From positions 124,001-188,000 of the forward strand of contig NZ_JAUGZK010000006.1 in assembly GCF_036327005.1 (NCBI RefSeq): a stretch of DNA of 64,000 nt, written 5' to 3'. The notes below the pieces were generated by a model, which was not told the origin of the DNA, did no database searches, and was given only the letters and a program-made list of their open reading frames with translations. The position numbers and the translations under genes were made by a program. The stretch comes from Alkalimonas mucilaginosa (lineage in GTDB: Bacteria > Pseudomonadota > Gammaproteobacteria > Enterobacterales > Alteromonadaceae). Below, piece after piece: positions 8,373-16,484 of this stretch (within the stretch, counting starts at the first letter, position 1; each line of letters opens with the position of its first letter).

Positions 8373-11300
8373 TCAATTATGAAAATCTAATTCTATTTCA
8401 GCCAGTTGCCTGAGCTGATGCAGCAACAGATCGGTTGGTGTTACCCACCACTCGCTGCCCAGACGTAAACTAATTTTACCTTCCGGACGCAAATAATGCA
8501 GCAACACAGGTACAGTTCCGGCTTTATGCTCTGCCAGAGTTTGCTGCAGCAACTCAAGGTACTTAGCATCACATTGGTCTGATTTTAGCGTAATTTGCAG
8601 CGATTTAAGATATTTTTCCCGCACAGACGTGATTTCAGCCAAATCCCGGCCGGTCATTGTAAGGCCCCCGCTGAAATCATCAAATCGTACCTGTCCGGTG
8701 ACCACTAAAACTTTGTCTTTTTGCAGTAAGGATTCAAAGCTATCAAACTGGTCAGGAAACAAACGCACATCGACACGGGCTGATTTATCATCCAGTGTCA
8801 GTAAGGCCCAGCGACGGCCACGCTTATTCACCAACACCCGAACTGCCACAACTAAACCCGCAACGGTGAGACTTTGCTCCCCCCGTGTTGGCTGCAGGTC
8901 CACTAAGCGGCAGCCAACATAGTGCTTCAATTCATCAAGATAACGATTGATCGGGTGACCGGTTAAGTAGAGCCCCAGTGTCTCGCGCTCCCCTTCTAAC
9001 CAGACTTCATCCGGCCAGGGTGCTACCTGGCGAAATGACTGCATCGCTTGCTCAGGCTCTGGTGTTAAGGCACCAAACAGATCTTCCTGCCCAATGGCTT
9101 CGGCATGCGCCTGCTGCTCGGCAGCACGGACGGCATCTTCCAGGCTGGCAGAAATAGCCGCTCTGTGCGGGCCTAAACGATCCAGAGCTCCGGCCAGGAT
9201 CAACTTTTCAATTACCCGCTTGCCCAGCTTTTTCAAATCAACTTTGTAGCAAAAGTCGAACAAATCAGTGAAAGTACCCAAGCGCTCACGCGCTTCAATA
9301 ATGGCGGCAACAGGGCCTTCACCCACGCCTTTGATCGCACCAATACCGTAAATAATGCGCCCCTGCTCATCCACAGTAAACTTATACTGGCCGGCATTCA
9401 CATCCGGTGGCAACAATTTCAGTTTCATCCGGTCGCATTCATCCACCAGAGTCACTATTTTATCGGTGTTATCCATATCTGCCGACATCACCGCAGCCAT
9501 AAATTCGGCTGGAAAGTGAGTTTTCATCCACAGCGTTTGGTAGGATACTAATGCATAAGCCGCTGAGTGTGATTTGTTAAAACCATAACCGGCAAACTTT
9601 TCAACCAAGTCGAAAATTTTGATGGCCAGCTCACCATCAATGCCGTTGTTGCGGGCACCTTCCTCGAATACAGCCCGTTGCTTGGCCATTTCCTCAGGTT
9701 TCTTTTTACCCATGGCCCGGCGCAGTAAGTCGGCGCCACCCAGGGTATAACCAGCCAATACCTGAGCAATTTGCATCACCTGCTCCTGATACAGGATGAT
9801 GCCGTAGGTCGGCTCCAGAATGGGCTTAAGCGATTCGTGCTGGTAATTGGCGTCTGGGTAGGAGATCTCCTCCCGCCCCTGCTTGCGGTCGATAAAGTTA
9901 TCCACCATGCCCGATTGCAAAGGCCCGGGTCGAAACAAAGCCACCAAAGCGATCATGTCTTCAAAACAGTCGGGCTTTAAACGGCGAATCAAGTCTTTCA
10001 TACCACGGGATTCCAACTGGAACACTGCCGTGGTATCGGCACGTAATAAGGTCTGAATACTCTGAGGATCATTCAACGGGATGCTGTTGATATCCACCAA
10101 TGGCTGATTCTGCAGTTGTCGCCGGGCATTGACCATATCGACTGCCCATTGCAGTATGGTCAGAGTACGTAATCCAAGAAAGTCGAACTTGACCAGGCCC
10201 GCGGTTTCTACATCGTTCTTGTCAAACTGAGTAACAGGGTTGCGGCCCTCATCATCGCAGTACAAGGGGGAGAAATCTGTAATTTTGGTCGGTGCAATCA
10301 CCACACCACCGGCATGCTTACCGGCGTTGCGGGTGACCCCCTCCAGTCGCCGGGCCATATCAATCAAGTCCCGCACTTCTTCATCTTGCTGGTACAGTTC
10401 TGGTAGACGTGGCTCTTCTTTGAATGCTTGCTCCAACGTCATACCTGGCGTCGGCGGTATCAGCTTTGAAATACGATCGACAAAACCATAGGGGTGCCCC
10501 AGCACCCGGCCAACATCCCGGATCACCGCTTTGGCGGCCATGGTACCAAAGGTGATAATTTGCGATACCGCTTCCCGGCCATACATGTCGGCCACATGCT
10601 CAATGACCTCATCGCGCCTGTCCATACAAAAATCGACGTCGAAGTCGGGCATGGATACCCGTTCCGGGTTTAGGAAGCGTTCAAAGAGTAAGTCAAACTC
10701 CAACGGATCCAGATCGGTGATTTTTAACGCATAAGCCACCAGCGACCCTGCACCCGAACCCCGTCCCGGCCCAACCGGAATACCATGGTCCTTGCTCCAC
10801 TGAATAAACTCCATCACTACCAGGAAGTAGCCGGGAAAGCCCATCTGGTTGATCACATCCAGTTCAATTTGCAACCGCTCATCGTATTCGCTACGTTTTG
10901 CCGCCCGCTCGGCAGGTTCCGGAAACAACTGCTCCAAGCGCTGCTCTAATCCTTCCCGCGACTTTAACACCAAAAAGTCCGCGTCAGTCATACCTCCGGT
11001 TGGGAACGCCGGTAAAAAGTATTCATACAACCGAATGGTGACATTGCAACGTTTAGCAATTTCGACCGAGTTGGCCAACGCTTCGGGAATATCTGCAAAC
11101 AGCGTGAGCATTTCCTGTTCAGTGCGCAGATACTGCTGCTCTGAATAGCGTTTGGGCCGTCGCTTATCATCCAGCGTATAACCATCATGAATCGCTACCC
11201 GGATTTCATGCGCTGAAAAGTCATCAGCATGCAAAAAAACCACTTCATTGGTAGCTACCACCGGTAAATCAGTCTGGACAGCTAAATCTACCGCCAACTG

Positions 11301-11846
11301 AATGTATTGTTCTTCCTCGGCCCGGCCGGTACGGACCAATTCGAGATAAAACCGGCCAGCAAAGTGCCGTTGATAAAAAGCCGTAAGCTGTTCAACAACG
11401 GAAGTGTTTTGCTTTAACAGTGCTTTGCCTAACAGGCCATCTTTAGCGCCAGAGAGCAGGATCAAGCCCTCGCTGTATTCAGCCAGCCAACTGTGATCTA
11501 TTTGGGGCTTCCCATCCAGATGGCCCCGTAGATAGGCTTTGGAAATCAGTAAAGTCAGGTTTTTATAGCCGGTGTTATCAGCAGCTAAAATCACCATGCG
11601 CCCACTGTCTTGCGCTAATTCTGCGTCGTGCACCCAGAAATCAGCGCCGATGATGGGTTTGATGCCGGCGTCGATAGCGCCGCCATAGAATCGTACCAAA
11701 CCGCACAGATTCATGGTGTCTGTTAAGGCCAACGCGGGCATCTGCAGCTGCTGGGCAGCTTTTAAGATAGGCTTGACCTTGGCGACACCGTCAACCATGG
11801 AAAAGTCACTGTGAACACGTAAATGAACGAAAGCAGGCTGGGTCAT
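8373..11846 (-). CDS. dnaE: DNA polymerase III subunit alpha
   Basis: The replicative polymerase subunit. The 1157 residues match E. coli DnaE (1160). In order: an N-terminal PHP domain (FVHLRVHSDFSMVDG), the palm with catalytic Asp residues in PDFDVDFCMDRRDEV, the GPGRGSGAGSLVAYAL nucleotide-binding stretch just before it, the fingers, a helix-hairpin-helix region and an OB domain in the last 200 residues (SLTVAGLVVAVRVLVNKRG). Its ATG overlaps the rnhB TGA by four bases, implying coupled translation. Confidence 0.98.
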   Translation of the reverse strand: MTQPAFVHLRVHSDFSMVDGVAKVKPILKAAQQLQMPALALTDTMNLCGLVRFYGGAIDAGIKPIIGADFWVHDAELAQDSGRMVILAADNTGYKNLTLLISKAYLRGHLDGKPQIDHSWLAEYSEGLILLSGAKDGLLGKALLKQNTSVVEQLTAFYQRHFAGRFYLELVRTGRAEEEQYIQLAVDLAVQTDLPVVATNEVVFLHADDFSAHEIRVAIHDGYTLDDKRRPKRYSEQQYLRTEQEMLTLFADIPEALANSVEIAKRCNVTIRLYEYFLPAFPTGGMTDADFLVLKSREGLEQRLEQLFPEPAERAAKRSEYDERLQIELDVINQMGFPGYFLVVMEFIQWSKDHGIPVGPGRGSGAGSLVAYALKITDLDPLEFDLLFERFLNPERVSMPDFDVDFCMDRRDEVIEHVADMYGREAVSQIITFGTMAAKAVIRDVGRVLGHPYGFVDRISKLIPPTPGMTLEQAFKEEPRLPELYQQDEEVRDLIDMARRLEGVTRNAGKHAGGVVIAPTKITDFSPLYCDDEGRNPVTQFDKNDVETAGLVKFDFLGLRTLTILQWAVDMVNARRQLQNQPLVDINSIPLNDPQSIQTLLRADTTAVFQLESRGMKDLIRRLKPDCFEDMIALVALFRPGPLQSGMVDNFIDRKQGREEISYPDANYQHESLKPILEPTYGIILYQEQVMQIAQVLAGYTLGGADLLRRAMGKKKPEEMAKQRAVFEEGARNNGIDGELAIKIFDLVEKFAGYGFNKSHSAAYALVSYQTLWMKTHFPAEFMAAVMSADMDNTDKIVTLVDECDRMKLKLLPPDVNAGQYKFTVDEQGRIIYGIGAIKGVGEGPVAAIIEARERLGTFTDLFDFCYKVDLKKLGKRVIEKLILAGALDRLGPHRAAISASLEDAVRAAEQQAHAEAIGQEDLFGALTPEPEQAMQSFRQVAPWPDEVWLEGERETLGLYLTGHPINRYLDELKHYVGCRLVDLQPTRGEQSLTVAGLVVAVRVLVNKRGRRWALLTLDDKSARVDVRLFPDQFDSFESLLQKDKVLVVTGQVRFDDFSGGLTMTGRDLAEITSVREKYLKSLQITLKSDQCDAKYLELLQQTLAEHKAGTVPVLLHYLRPEGKISLRLGSEWWVTPTDLLLHQLRQLAEIELDFHN

Positions 11847-12439
11847 GCCATCAACTCTAACTGATACTGTACCGGTTTAAAACTGCGCCGGTGTTCGGGC
11901 AAAACACCAAACTGCCGGATAGCTGCCATATGCTCAGCCGTCGGGTAGCCTTTGTGACGGTCAAAACCAAATTGCGGATAGCGCTGGTGCAGGGCTAACA
12001 TTTCATCATCCCGGGCCACCTTGGCTAAAATCGAGGCCGCACTGATTTCTGCCACTTTACTATCACCCTTGACGACAGCGCTGGCAGGTACCGGCAGCTC
12101 TGGACAACGATTGCCATCAATCAATACCCATTCCGGCTGGATCCTTAGCCCGGCAACAGCTCGCTGCATTGCCAGCATGGTGGCATGCAAAATATTTAGC
12201 TGGTCAATCTCTGCCGGCTCGGCCCGGCCAAGACTCCAGCACAAGGCTTTTTGCCTGATCTCAGTTGCCAGTAGCTGACGCTTTTTTTCCGATAACTTTT
12301 TCGAATCCGCCAAACCAGCAATCGGTTGGGACGGATCAAGTATCACTGCAGCGGTGACAACGGCTCCAATCAAGGGGCCTCGCCCAACTTCATCAACACC
12401 GCACAGCAAGCGTGCATTTGGCCGGATAAAGTCAGTCAT
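11843..12439 (-). CDS. rnhB: Ribonuclease HII
   Basis: Cuts RNA in RNA-DNA hybrids and removes single ribonucleotides from DNA. The 198-residue protein shows the RNase HII signature GVDEVGRGPLIGAV at its start, with the first catalytic Asp-Glu pair, and further conserved blocks ADSKKLSEKKR, LIDGNRCPELP and ASILAKVARDDEM. It lies between lpxB and dnaE, overlapping the end of lpxB by eight bases and the start of dnaE by four. Confidence 0.96.
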   Translation of the reverse strand: MTDFIRPNARLLCGVDEVGRGPLIGAVVTAAVILDPSQPIAGLADSKKLSEKKRQLLATEIRQKALCWSLGRAEPAEIDQLNILHATMLAMQRAVAGLRIQPEWVLIDGNRCPELPVPASAVVKGDSKVAEISAASILAKVARDDEMLALHQRYPQFGFDRHKGYPTAEHMAAIRQFGVLPEHRRSFKPVQYQLELMA

Positions 12440-13604
12440 GCGAACTACTACTCGTTGCTATTAATGTAAGGATGGCTTCAGCAGCCTGCTGGCTGGCATC
12501 GCAAGCCAGTTGCTGGTGCAACTCGGTAAAACGTTGGATCAGGGAGTTCGCGTCTTGTCCAAACAATGGTTGCATCGCAGCCACCAAAGCATCTGGGTTC
12601 ACTTCATGCTGTAACAACTCTGGCACCAGGGCTTCGTTCGCCAGCAGGTTGGGTAAACTGAAATAATCAATCTTCACCAGCCATTTTGCCAGCTGAAACG
12701 TAATGGCATTCAATTTATAGGCAACCACCATCGGGCATTTGGCCAGCATGGCTTCCAGCGTGGCGGTACCAGAGGCAATAAAGACCGCATCCGCGGCCAT
12801 CAACACCTGCCGGGACTGACCAATCACCAGCCTTAGCTCCAAGTCCGGTGCCACTTGCTGCTTGATGGCTTGAAATATGGCAGCTTTTTGTTCTGTCACC
12901 ATAGCGCATACCAGCTGCAGCTCTGGCTGTATGGCTTTTAGCCTGGCAGCCGCTTGCAAAAAGGCCGGACTAAGCAGCTTAATTTCATTACTGCGACTGC
13001 CTGGCATTAGCGCCAGTACAGTTTGACTATGCCACCCCATGGAGACTTTGGCTGCCGCTTTATCAGGCGTAATTGGCATCTGATCAGCCAGAGTATGGCC
13101 GACAAAACGGCAAGGTACCTGATGCTTATCGTAAAAAGCTTTTTCAAAAGGAAGCAAAGCCAGCACCAGATCGGTGGCTGCGGCTATTTTATGGATCCGT
13201 TTCTGCCGCCAGGCCCAAACCGAAGGACTAACGTAATGAACCGTGGTAAGTCCTGCCTGTTTTAGTTTATGCTCTACGGGTAGGTTAAAATCCGGTGCAT
13301 CCACCCCCAGCACCAGATCTGGTTGTTCGGCCAGCAAGCGTTGAATCAGCTCTTTACGAATGCGAAGTAAGCGTGGCAAGCGTCCCAGCACTTCCACCAG
13401 TCCCATGACAGCCAGCTCTTCCATATCAAACCAGGCATCAAAACCCAGTGCCTGCATGCGTGGCCCGCCAATACCATAAAAGCTGGCATCAGGATGAAGA
13501 CGTAACACTGCCTCCATCACGCCAGCAGCAAGAATATCACCGGAATGCTCGCCTACAATGATGGCTATACGAGGGGCTGCAGCTGAGAGTGTTTTAGATG
13601 GCAT
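12432..13604 (-). CDS. lpxB: Lipid-A-disaccharide synthase
   Basis: Joins UDP-2,3-diacylglucosamine and 2,3-diacylglucosamine-1-phosphate into the lipid A disaccharide at the inner face of the inner membrane. The 390-residue protein carries the LpxB blocks IAIIVGEHSGDILAAGVMEAV, FYGIGGPRMQALGFD, YVSPSVWAWRQKRIHKI, LMPGSRSNEIKLLSP and IASGTATLEAMLAKCPMVVAYK. It follows lpxA after about 50 bases, in the standard fabZ-lpxA-lpxB order. Confidence 0.97.
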   Translation of the reverse strand: MPSKTLSAAAPRIAIIVGEHSGDILAAGVMEAVLRLHPDASFYGIGGPRMQALGFDAWFDMEELAVMGLVEVLGRLPRLLRIRKELIQRLLAEQPDLVLGVDAPDFNLPVEHKLKQAGLTTVHYVSPSVWAWRQKRIHKIAAATDLVLALLPFEKAFYDKHQVPCRFVGHTLADQMPITPDKAAAKVSMGWHSQTVLALMPGSRSNEIKLLSPAFLQAAARLKAIQPELQLVCAMVTEQKAAIFQAIKQQVAPDLELRLVIGQSRQVLMAADAVFIASGTATLEAMLAKCPMVVAYKLNAITFQLAKWLVKIDYFSLPNLLANEALVPELLQHEVNPDALVAAMQPLFGQDANSLIQRFTELHQQLACDASQQAAEAILTLIATSSSSHD

Positions 13605-13655
13605 AGCGGACTTTCCAACCTAGGCCACAACCGAAGTTGCAGCCTGCACTGTGGA

Positions 13656-14426
13656 TTAACGAATAATACCGCGCTTTGAATGCTCGATAAACTGAGTCAA
13701 ACGACGGATTTCGACATTGGCTTCGCTTTGCGCAGCCAGAGCAGCAACCGCTTCTGACACGGTATTCCCTTTGCGGTAAATTTCTTTGTAAGCACGACGA
13801 ATTTCCAGCAGCGTTTCTGCGGTAAAACCACGTCGTTTTAAACCCTCAGTATTAATCCCCACAGGGGTTGCCGGGTTACCATTCGCCATCACAAAAGGTG
13901 GCACGTCTTTCAGAACAATGGCACCACCGCCGATAAAGCTGTGAGCGCCGAGGTGACAAAACTGGTGCACGCCACTCATGCCGCCCAAAATAACCCAGTC
14001 ACCAACATGCACATGACCTGCAGTAGAAGCATTGTTTGCGTAAATTACATTGCTGCCAATGACACAGTCATGGGCGACATGGGTGTAATTCATAAACAGA
14101 TTGTGGCTGCCAATAACGGTTCGGCCTTCGTCCTGAATGGTGCCACGATGTACAGTACAGCCTTCCCGGAAAATATTGAAATCCCCGACAATCAACTCTG
14201 TCGGTTCATTTTTGTATTTCTTATCCTGACAGGCTTCACCAATGCTGGCAAACTGGAAAAAGTGATTGCCACGGCCAATGATACTGGGACCTTTGATCAC
14301 CACATTGGACTCAATAATGCAATCATCCCCCAGTACCACACCGGCACCGATGTAACTAAAAGGACCTACGGTCACATTTTTGCCAAGCTGAGCTGTTGGC
14401 TCTATCACTGCAGATGGATGGATCAC
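13656..14426 (-). CDS. lpxA: UDP-N-acetylglucosamine O-acyltransferase (GTG start)
   Basis: First enzyme of lipid A synthesis: moves a 3-hydroxyacyl chain from acyl-ACP to UDP-GlcNAc. The protein is a left-handed parallel beta-helix of hexapeptide repeats with a C-terminal helical bundle; the catalytic His lies in NYTHVAHDCVIG. I set the start at the GTG at 14426, one base past the fabZ stop, with AGGAGA 10 bases upstream; this gives 256 residues beginning MIHPSAVIEPTAQLG, matching LpxA proteins. The ATG at 14447 would add seven residues of no similarity and overlap fabZ by 20 bases. Confidence 0.95.
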   Translation of the reverse strand: MIHPSAVIEPTAQLGKNVTVGPFSYIGAGVVLGDDCIIESNVVIKGPSIIGRGNHFFQFASIGEACQDKKYKNEPTELIVGDFNIFREGCTVHRGTIQDEGRTVIGSHNLFMNYTHVAHDCVIGSNVIYANNASTAGHVHVGDWVILGGMSGVHQFCHLGAHSFIGGGAIVLKDVPPFVMANGNPATPVGINTEGLKRRGFTAETLLEIRRAYKEIYRKGNTVSEAVAALAAQSEANVEIRRLTQFIEHSKRGIIR

Positions 14427-14427
14427 G

Positions 14428-14880
14428 TCAGAACTCTCTCCTGGCACACATCAACTCGGCGCAACAGACCAGTTGCCCCTCGACTTTGGCCTCACCGTAA
14501 AATTTCCACATATTGCGGCGTTCTTTTAAAAACTTAACCTCCAGCACCATGGTATCACCTGGCACCACCGGTTTTTTGAAACGGGCTTCATCAATGGCCG
14601 CGAATAAATAGAGTTCATTCTCAGAGCGTTCAGCAGCTGTTTTAAAACCTAAAATACCAGTCGCCTGCGCCATGGCTTCAAGAATCAGCACACCGGGAAA
14701 AATAGGACGTCCAGGGAAGTGTCCGGTAAAAATGGGCTCATTAATGGTGACATTTTTAATGGCAGTAAGACTTTCCCCTGGCGTGTAATCCAGCACTCTA
14801 TCAATCAACAAAAACGGATAGCGGTGTGGCAACAATGCCATGATGTCTTGTACTTCCAGGCTTGAAATGGGATTAGCCAA
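14428..14880 (-). CDS. fabZ: 3-hydroxyacyl-[acyl-carrier-protein] dehydratase FabZ (TTG start)
   Basis: Removes water from 3-hydroxyacyl-ACP in fatty acid elongation and competes with LpxA for 3-hydroxyacyl-ACP. Hot-dog fold with the signature GHFPGRPIFPGVLILEAMAQ, including the catalytic His and Glu, and MALLPHRYPFLLIDRVL at the front. The only start giving the family length (150 residues) is the TTG at 14880, 20 bases after lpxD and preceded by AGAGGA about seven bases upstream. The first ATG of the frame, at 15015, would overlap lpxD by over 100 bases and add 45 residues of no similarity. Confidence 0.95.
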   Translation of the reverse strand: MANPISSLEVQDIMALLPHRYPFLLIDRVLDYTPGESLTAIKNVTINEPIFTGHFPGRPIFPGVLILEAMAQATGILGFKTAAERSENELYLFAAIDEARFKKPVVPGDTMVLEVKFLKERRNMWKFYGEAKVEGQLVCCAELMCARREF

Positions 14881-14899
14881 AGTGGATCCTCTGCATGAA

Positions 14900-15943
14900 T
14901 TAGGGTTGTTCGTCTGTACGCTTGCTCGCTGCCAGCTGCAGCTCAAGATCTTTGACCCGCTGATACAGCTGGTCAATTTTGCGAAGCCTGGCGGTATTTT
15001 TACGCCACTCGGCATTGGTGGTGGCTGGTATACCTGAAGTATAGACGCCTTTTTCAGTGACGGGTTTCATCAACATTGCCATGCCGCTAATTTGGGCACC
15101 ATCGCAAATATCAATATGGCCATTAATCACAGCGGCACCACCAATAATACAATAACGACCAATGGTGGCACTGCCTGCAATGGTCGTACAACCAGCAATG
15201 GCTGTATGGTCACCAATGCGCACATTGTGTGCTACCTGGCACAGGTTGTCGATAATGACATTATTGCCGATCACTGTATTCTCAAGCGCACCACGGTCGA
15301 TACAGGTCTGAGCACCAATTTCGCAGTCATCGCCAATCAGCACGGTACCGACCTGAGGAATTTTCAACCAGCGACCACGCTCATTCGCAAAGCCAAAGCC
15401 ATCGGCTCCCAACACAGCACCACTGTGTACTATGCAGTTTTGACCAAGCTCGACACGATGATAAATGCTCACGTTAGGCCAAATCCGGCAACCAGCACCT
15501 AAAGTGGCCGCTTCGCCAATAAAACAATGGGAGCCAATCTCAACATTATCGCCAATCACGGCACCGGCGGATACCACCGCATAAGGCCCAACGGATACCC
15601 CTTTGCCCAGAGTTGCTCCGGCATCAATCTGTGCTGTCGGATGAATACCCAAGGCCGCAGGTGGCGTGGAATCCAATAACTGGGCAATTTTAGCAAAAGC
15701 GACATAAGGATCAGCGACCAGCAGCGCAGCGCCTGACCATAGGGCCTTATCCTCCGCCCTTAGCAACAACAAACCGGCCTGACAATCGGCAAGCAGGTGC
15801 TTGAGCTTCGGATTGGACAGAAAACTCACCTGGTCGGCTCGCGCGCGCTCCAGTGTACCAACACTGCTAATTTCCTGTTCTTCAGATCCAATTAGCTCAG
15901 CATCAAGGTGCTGAGCTAATTGCAATGCAGTCCAACGCATCAT
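14900..15943 (-). CDS. lpxD: UDP-3-O-(3-hydroxyacyl)glucosamine N-acyltransferase
   Basis: Third lipid A enzyme, adding the N-linked 3-hydroxyacyl chain to UDP-3-O-acylglucosamine. The 347-residue protein has an N-terminal uridine-binding domain (VGTLERARADQVSFLSNPKL), a long run of hexapeptide repeats (GVSVGPYAVVSAGAVIGDNV, with the catalytic His in LCQVAHNVRIG), and a C-terminal helix (AEWRKNTARLRKIDQL). Its ATG directly abuts the skp stop codon. Confidence 0.97.
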   Translation of the reverse strand: MMRWTALQLAQHLDAELIGSEEQEISSVGTLERARADQVSFLSNPKLKHLLADCQAGLLLLRAEDKALWSGAALLVADPYVAFAKIAQLLDSTPPAALGIHPTAQIDAGATLGKGVSVGPYAVVSAGAVIGDNVEIGSHCFIGEAATLGAGCRIWPNVSIYHRVELGQNCIVHSGAVLGADGFGFANERGRWLKIPQVGTVLIGDDCEIGAQTCIDRGALENTVIGNNVIIDNLCQVAHNVRIGDHTAIAGCTTIAGSATIGRYCIIGGAAVINGHIDICDGAQISGMAMLMKPVTEKGVYTSGIPATTNAEWRKNTARLRKIDQLYQRVKDLELQLAASKRTDEQP

Positions 15944-16465
15944 TTAGTTGCCGCTGCTGATCTGACGGACAACAGCTGCAGAGATGTCGTAGCTGTCTTT
16001 TGCATACACAGCGGCACCGGAGTTCAGCACGATGTCGTAGTTGCCCTGTTCTGCCACTTTATCGATAGCATTTTTGATCACCGCCAGCAATTTATTGCGC
16101 TCTTCCGCCTGGCGCTGACGCATTTGCTCATCCAGAGGGCGAGCCATCTGCTCATACTGGATTTGCTGTTGCTGAATGGTTTCAGCCAAGCGTTGCTGTT
16201 CAGCTTCGCTCATGGTTGGACCATCCCGACGAATTTTTTCTACATTAAAGTTGATATCACGCTCCAACTGGCCAATGGCTTCGATGCGCTCACCAAATTC
16301 AGCCATAATGGTTTCCTGAATTTGCTGTGCCTGAGGCAACTGGCTGGCAATAGCCTGCACATCCACAAAGGCGATTTTTGCTGCTTGTGCAGCAGTAGCG
16401 CCAACTAATAAAGCAGCAAGAAGCAAAGTAGCGGCTGTTTTTACAAGTAAATTTTTCAACGTCAT
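15944..16465 (-). CDS. skp: Periplasmic chaperone Skp/OmpH
   Basis: Holds unfolded outer-membrane proteins in the periplasm and hands them to the BAM complex. The 173-residue protein has a signal peptide (about 1-28, ending in ATAAQAA), a short beta segment KIAFVDVQAIASQLPQ, a long amphipathic coiled coil rich in Gln/Glu/Arg (about 45-125), and a return strand YDIVLNSGAAVYA. It lies 19 bases after bamA and abuts lpxD, the usual order, so chaperone and insertase are made together. Confidence 0.95.
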   Translation of the reverse strand: MTLKNLLVKTAATLLLAALLVGATAAQAAKIAFVDVQAIASQLPQAQQIQETIMAEFGERIEAIGQLERDINFNVEKIRRDGPTMSEAEQQRLAETIQQQQIQYEQMARPLDEQMRQRQAEERNKLLAVIKNAIDKVAEQGNYDIVLNSGAAVYAKDSYDISAAVVRQISSGN

Positions 16466-16484
16466 CGTCCTTTAGTCAAAATGA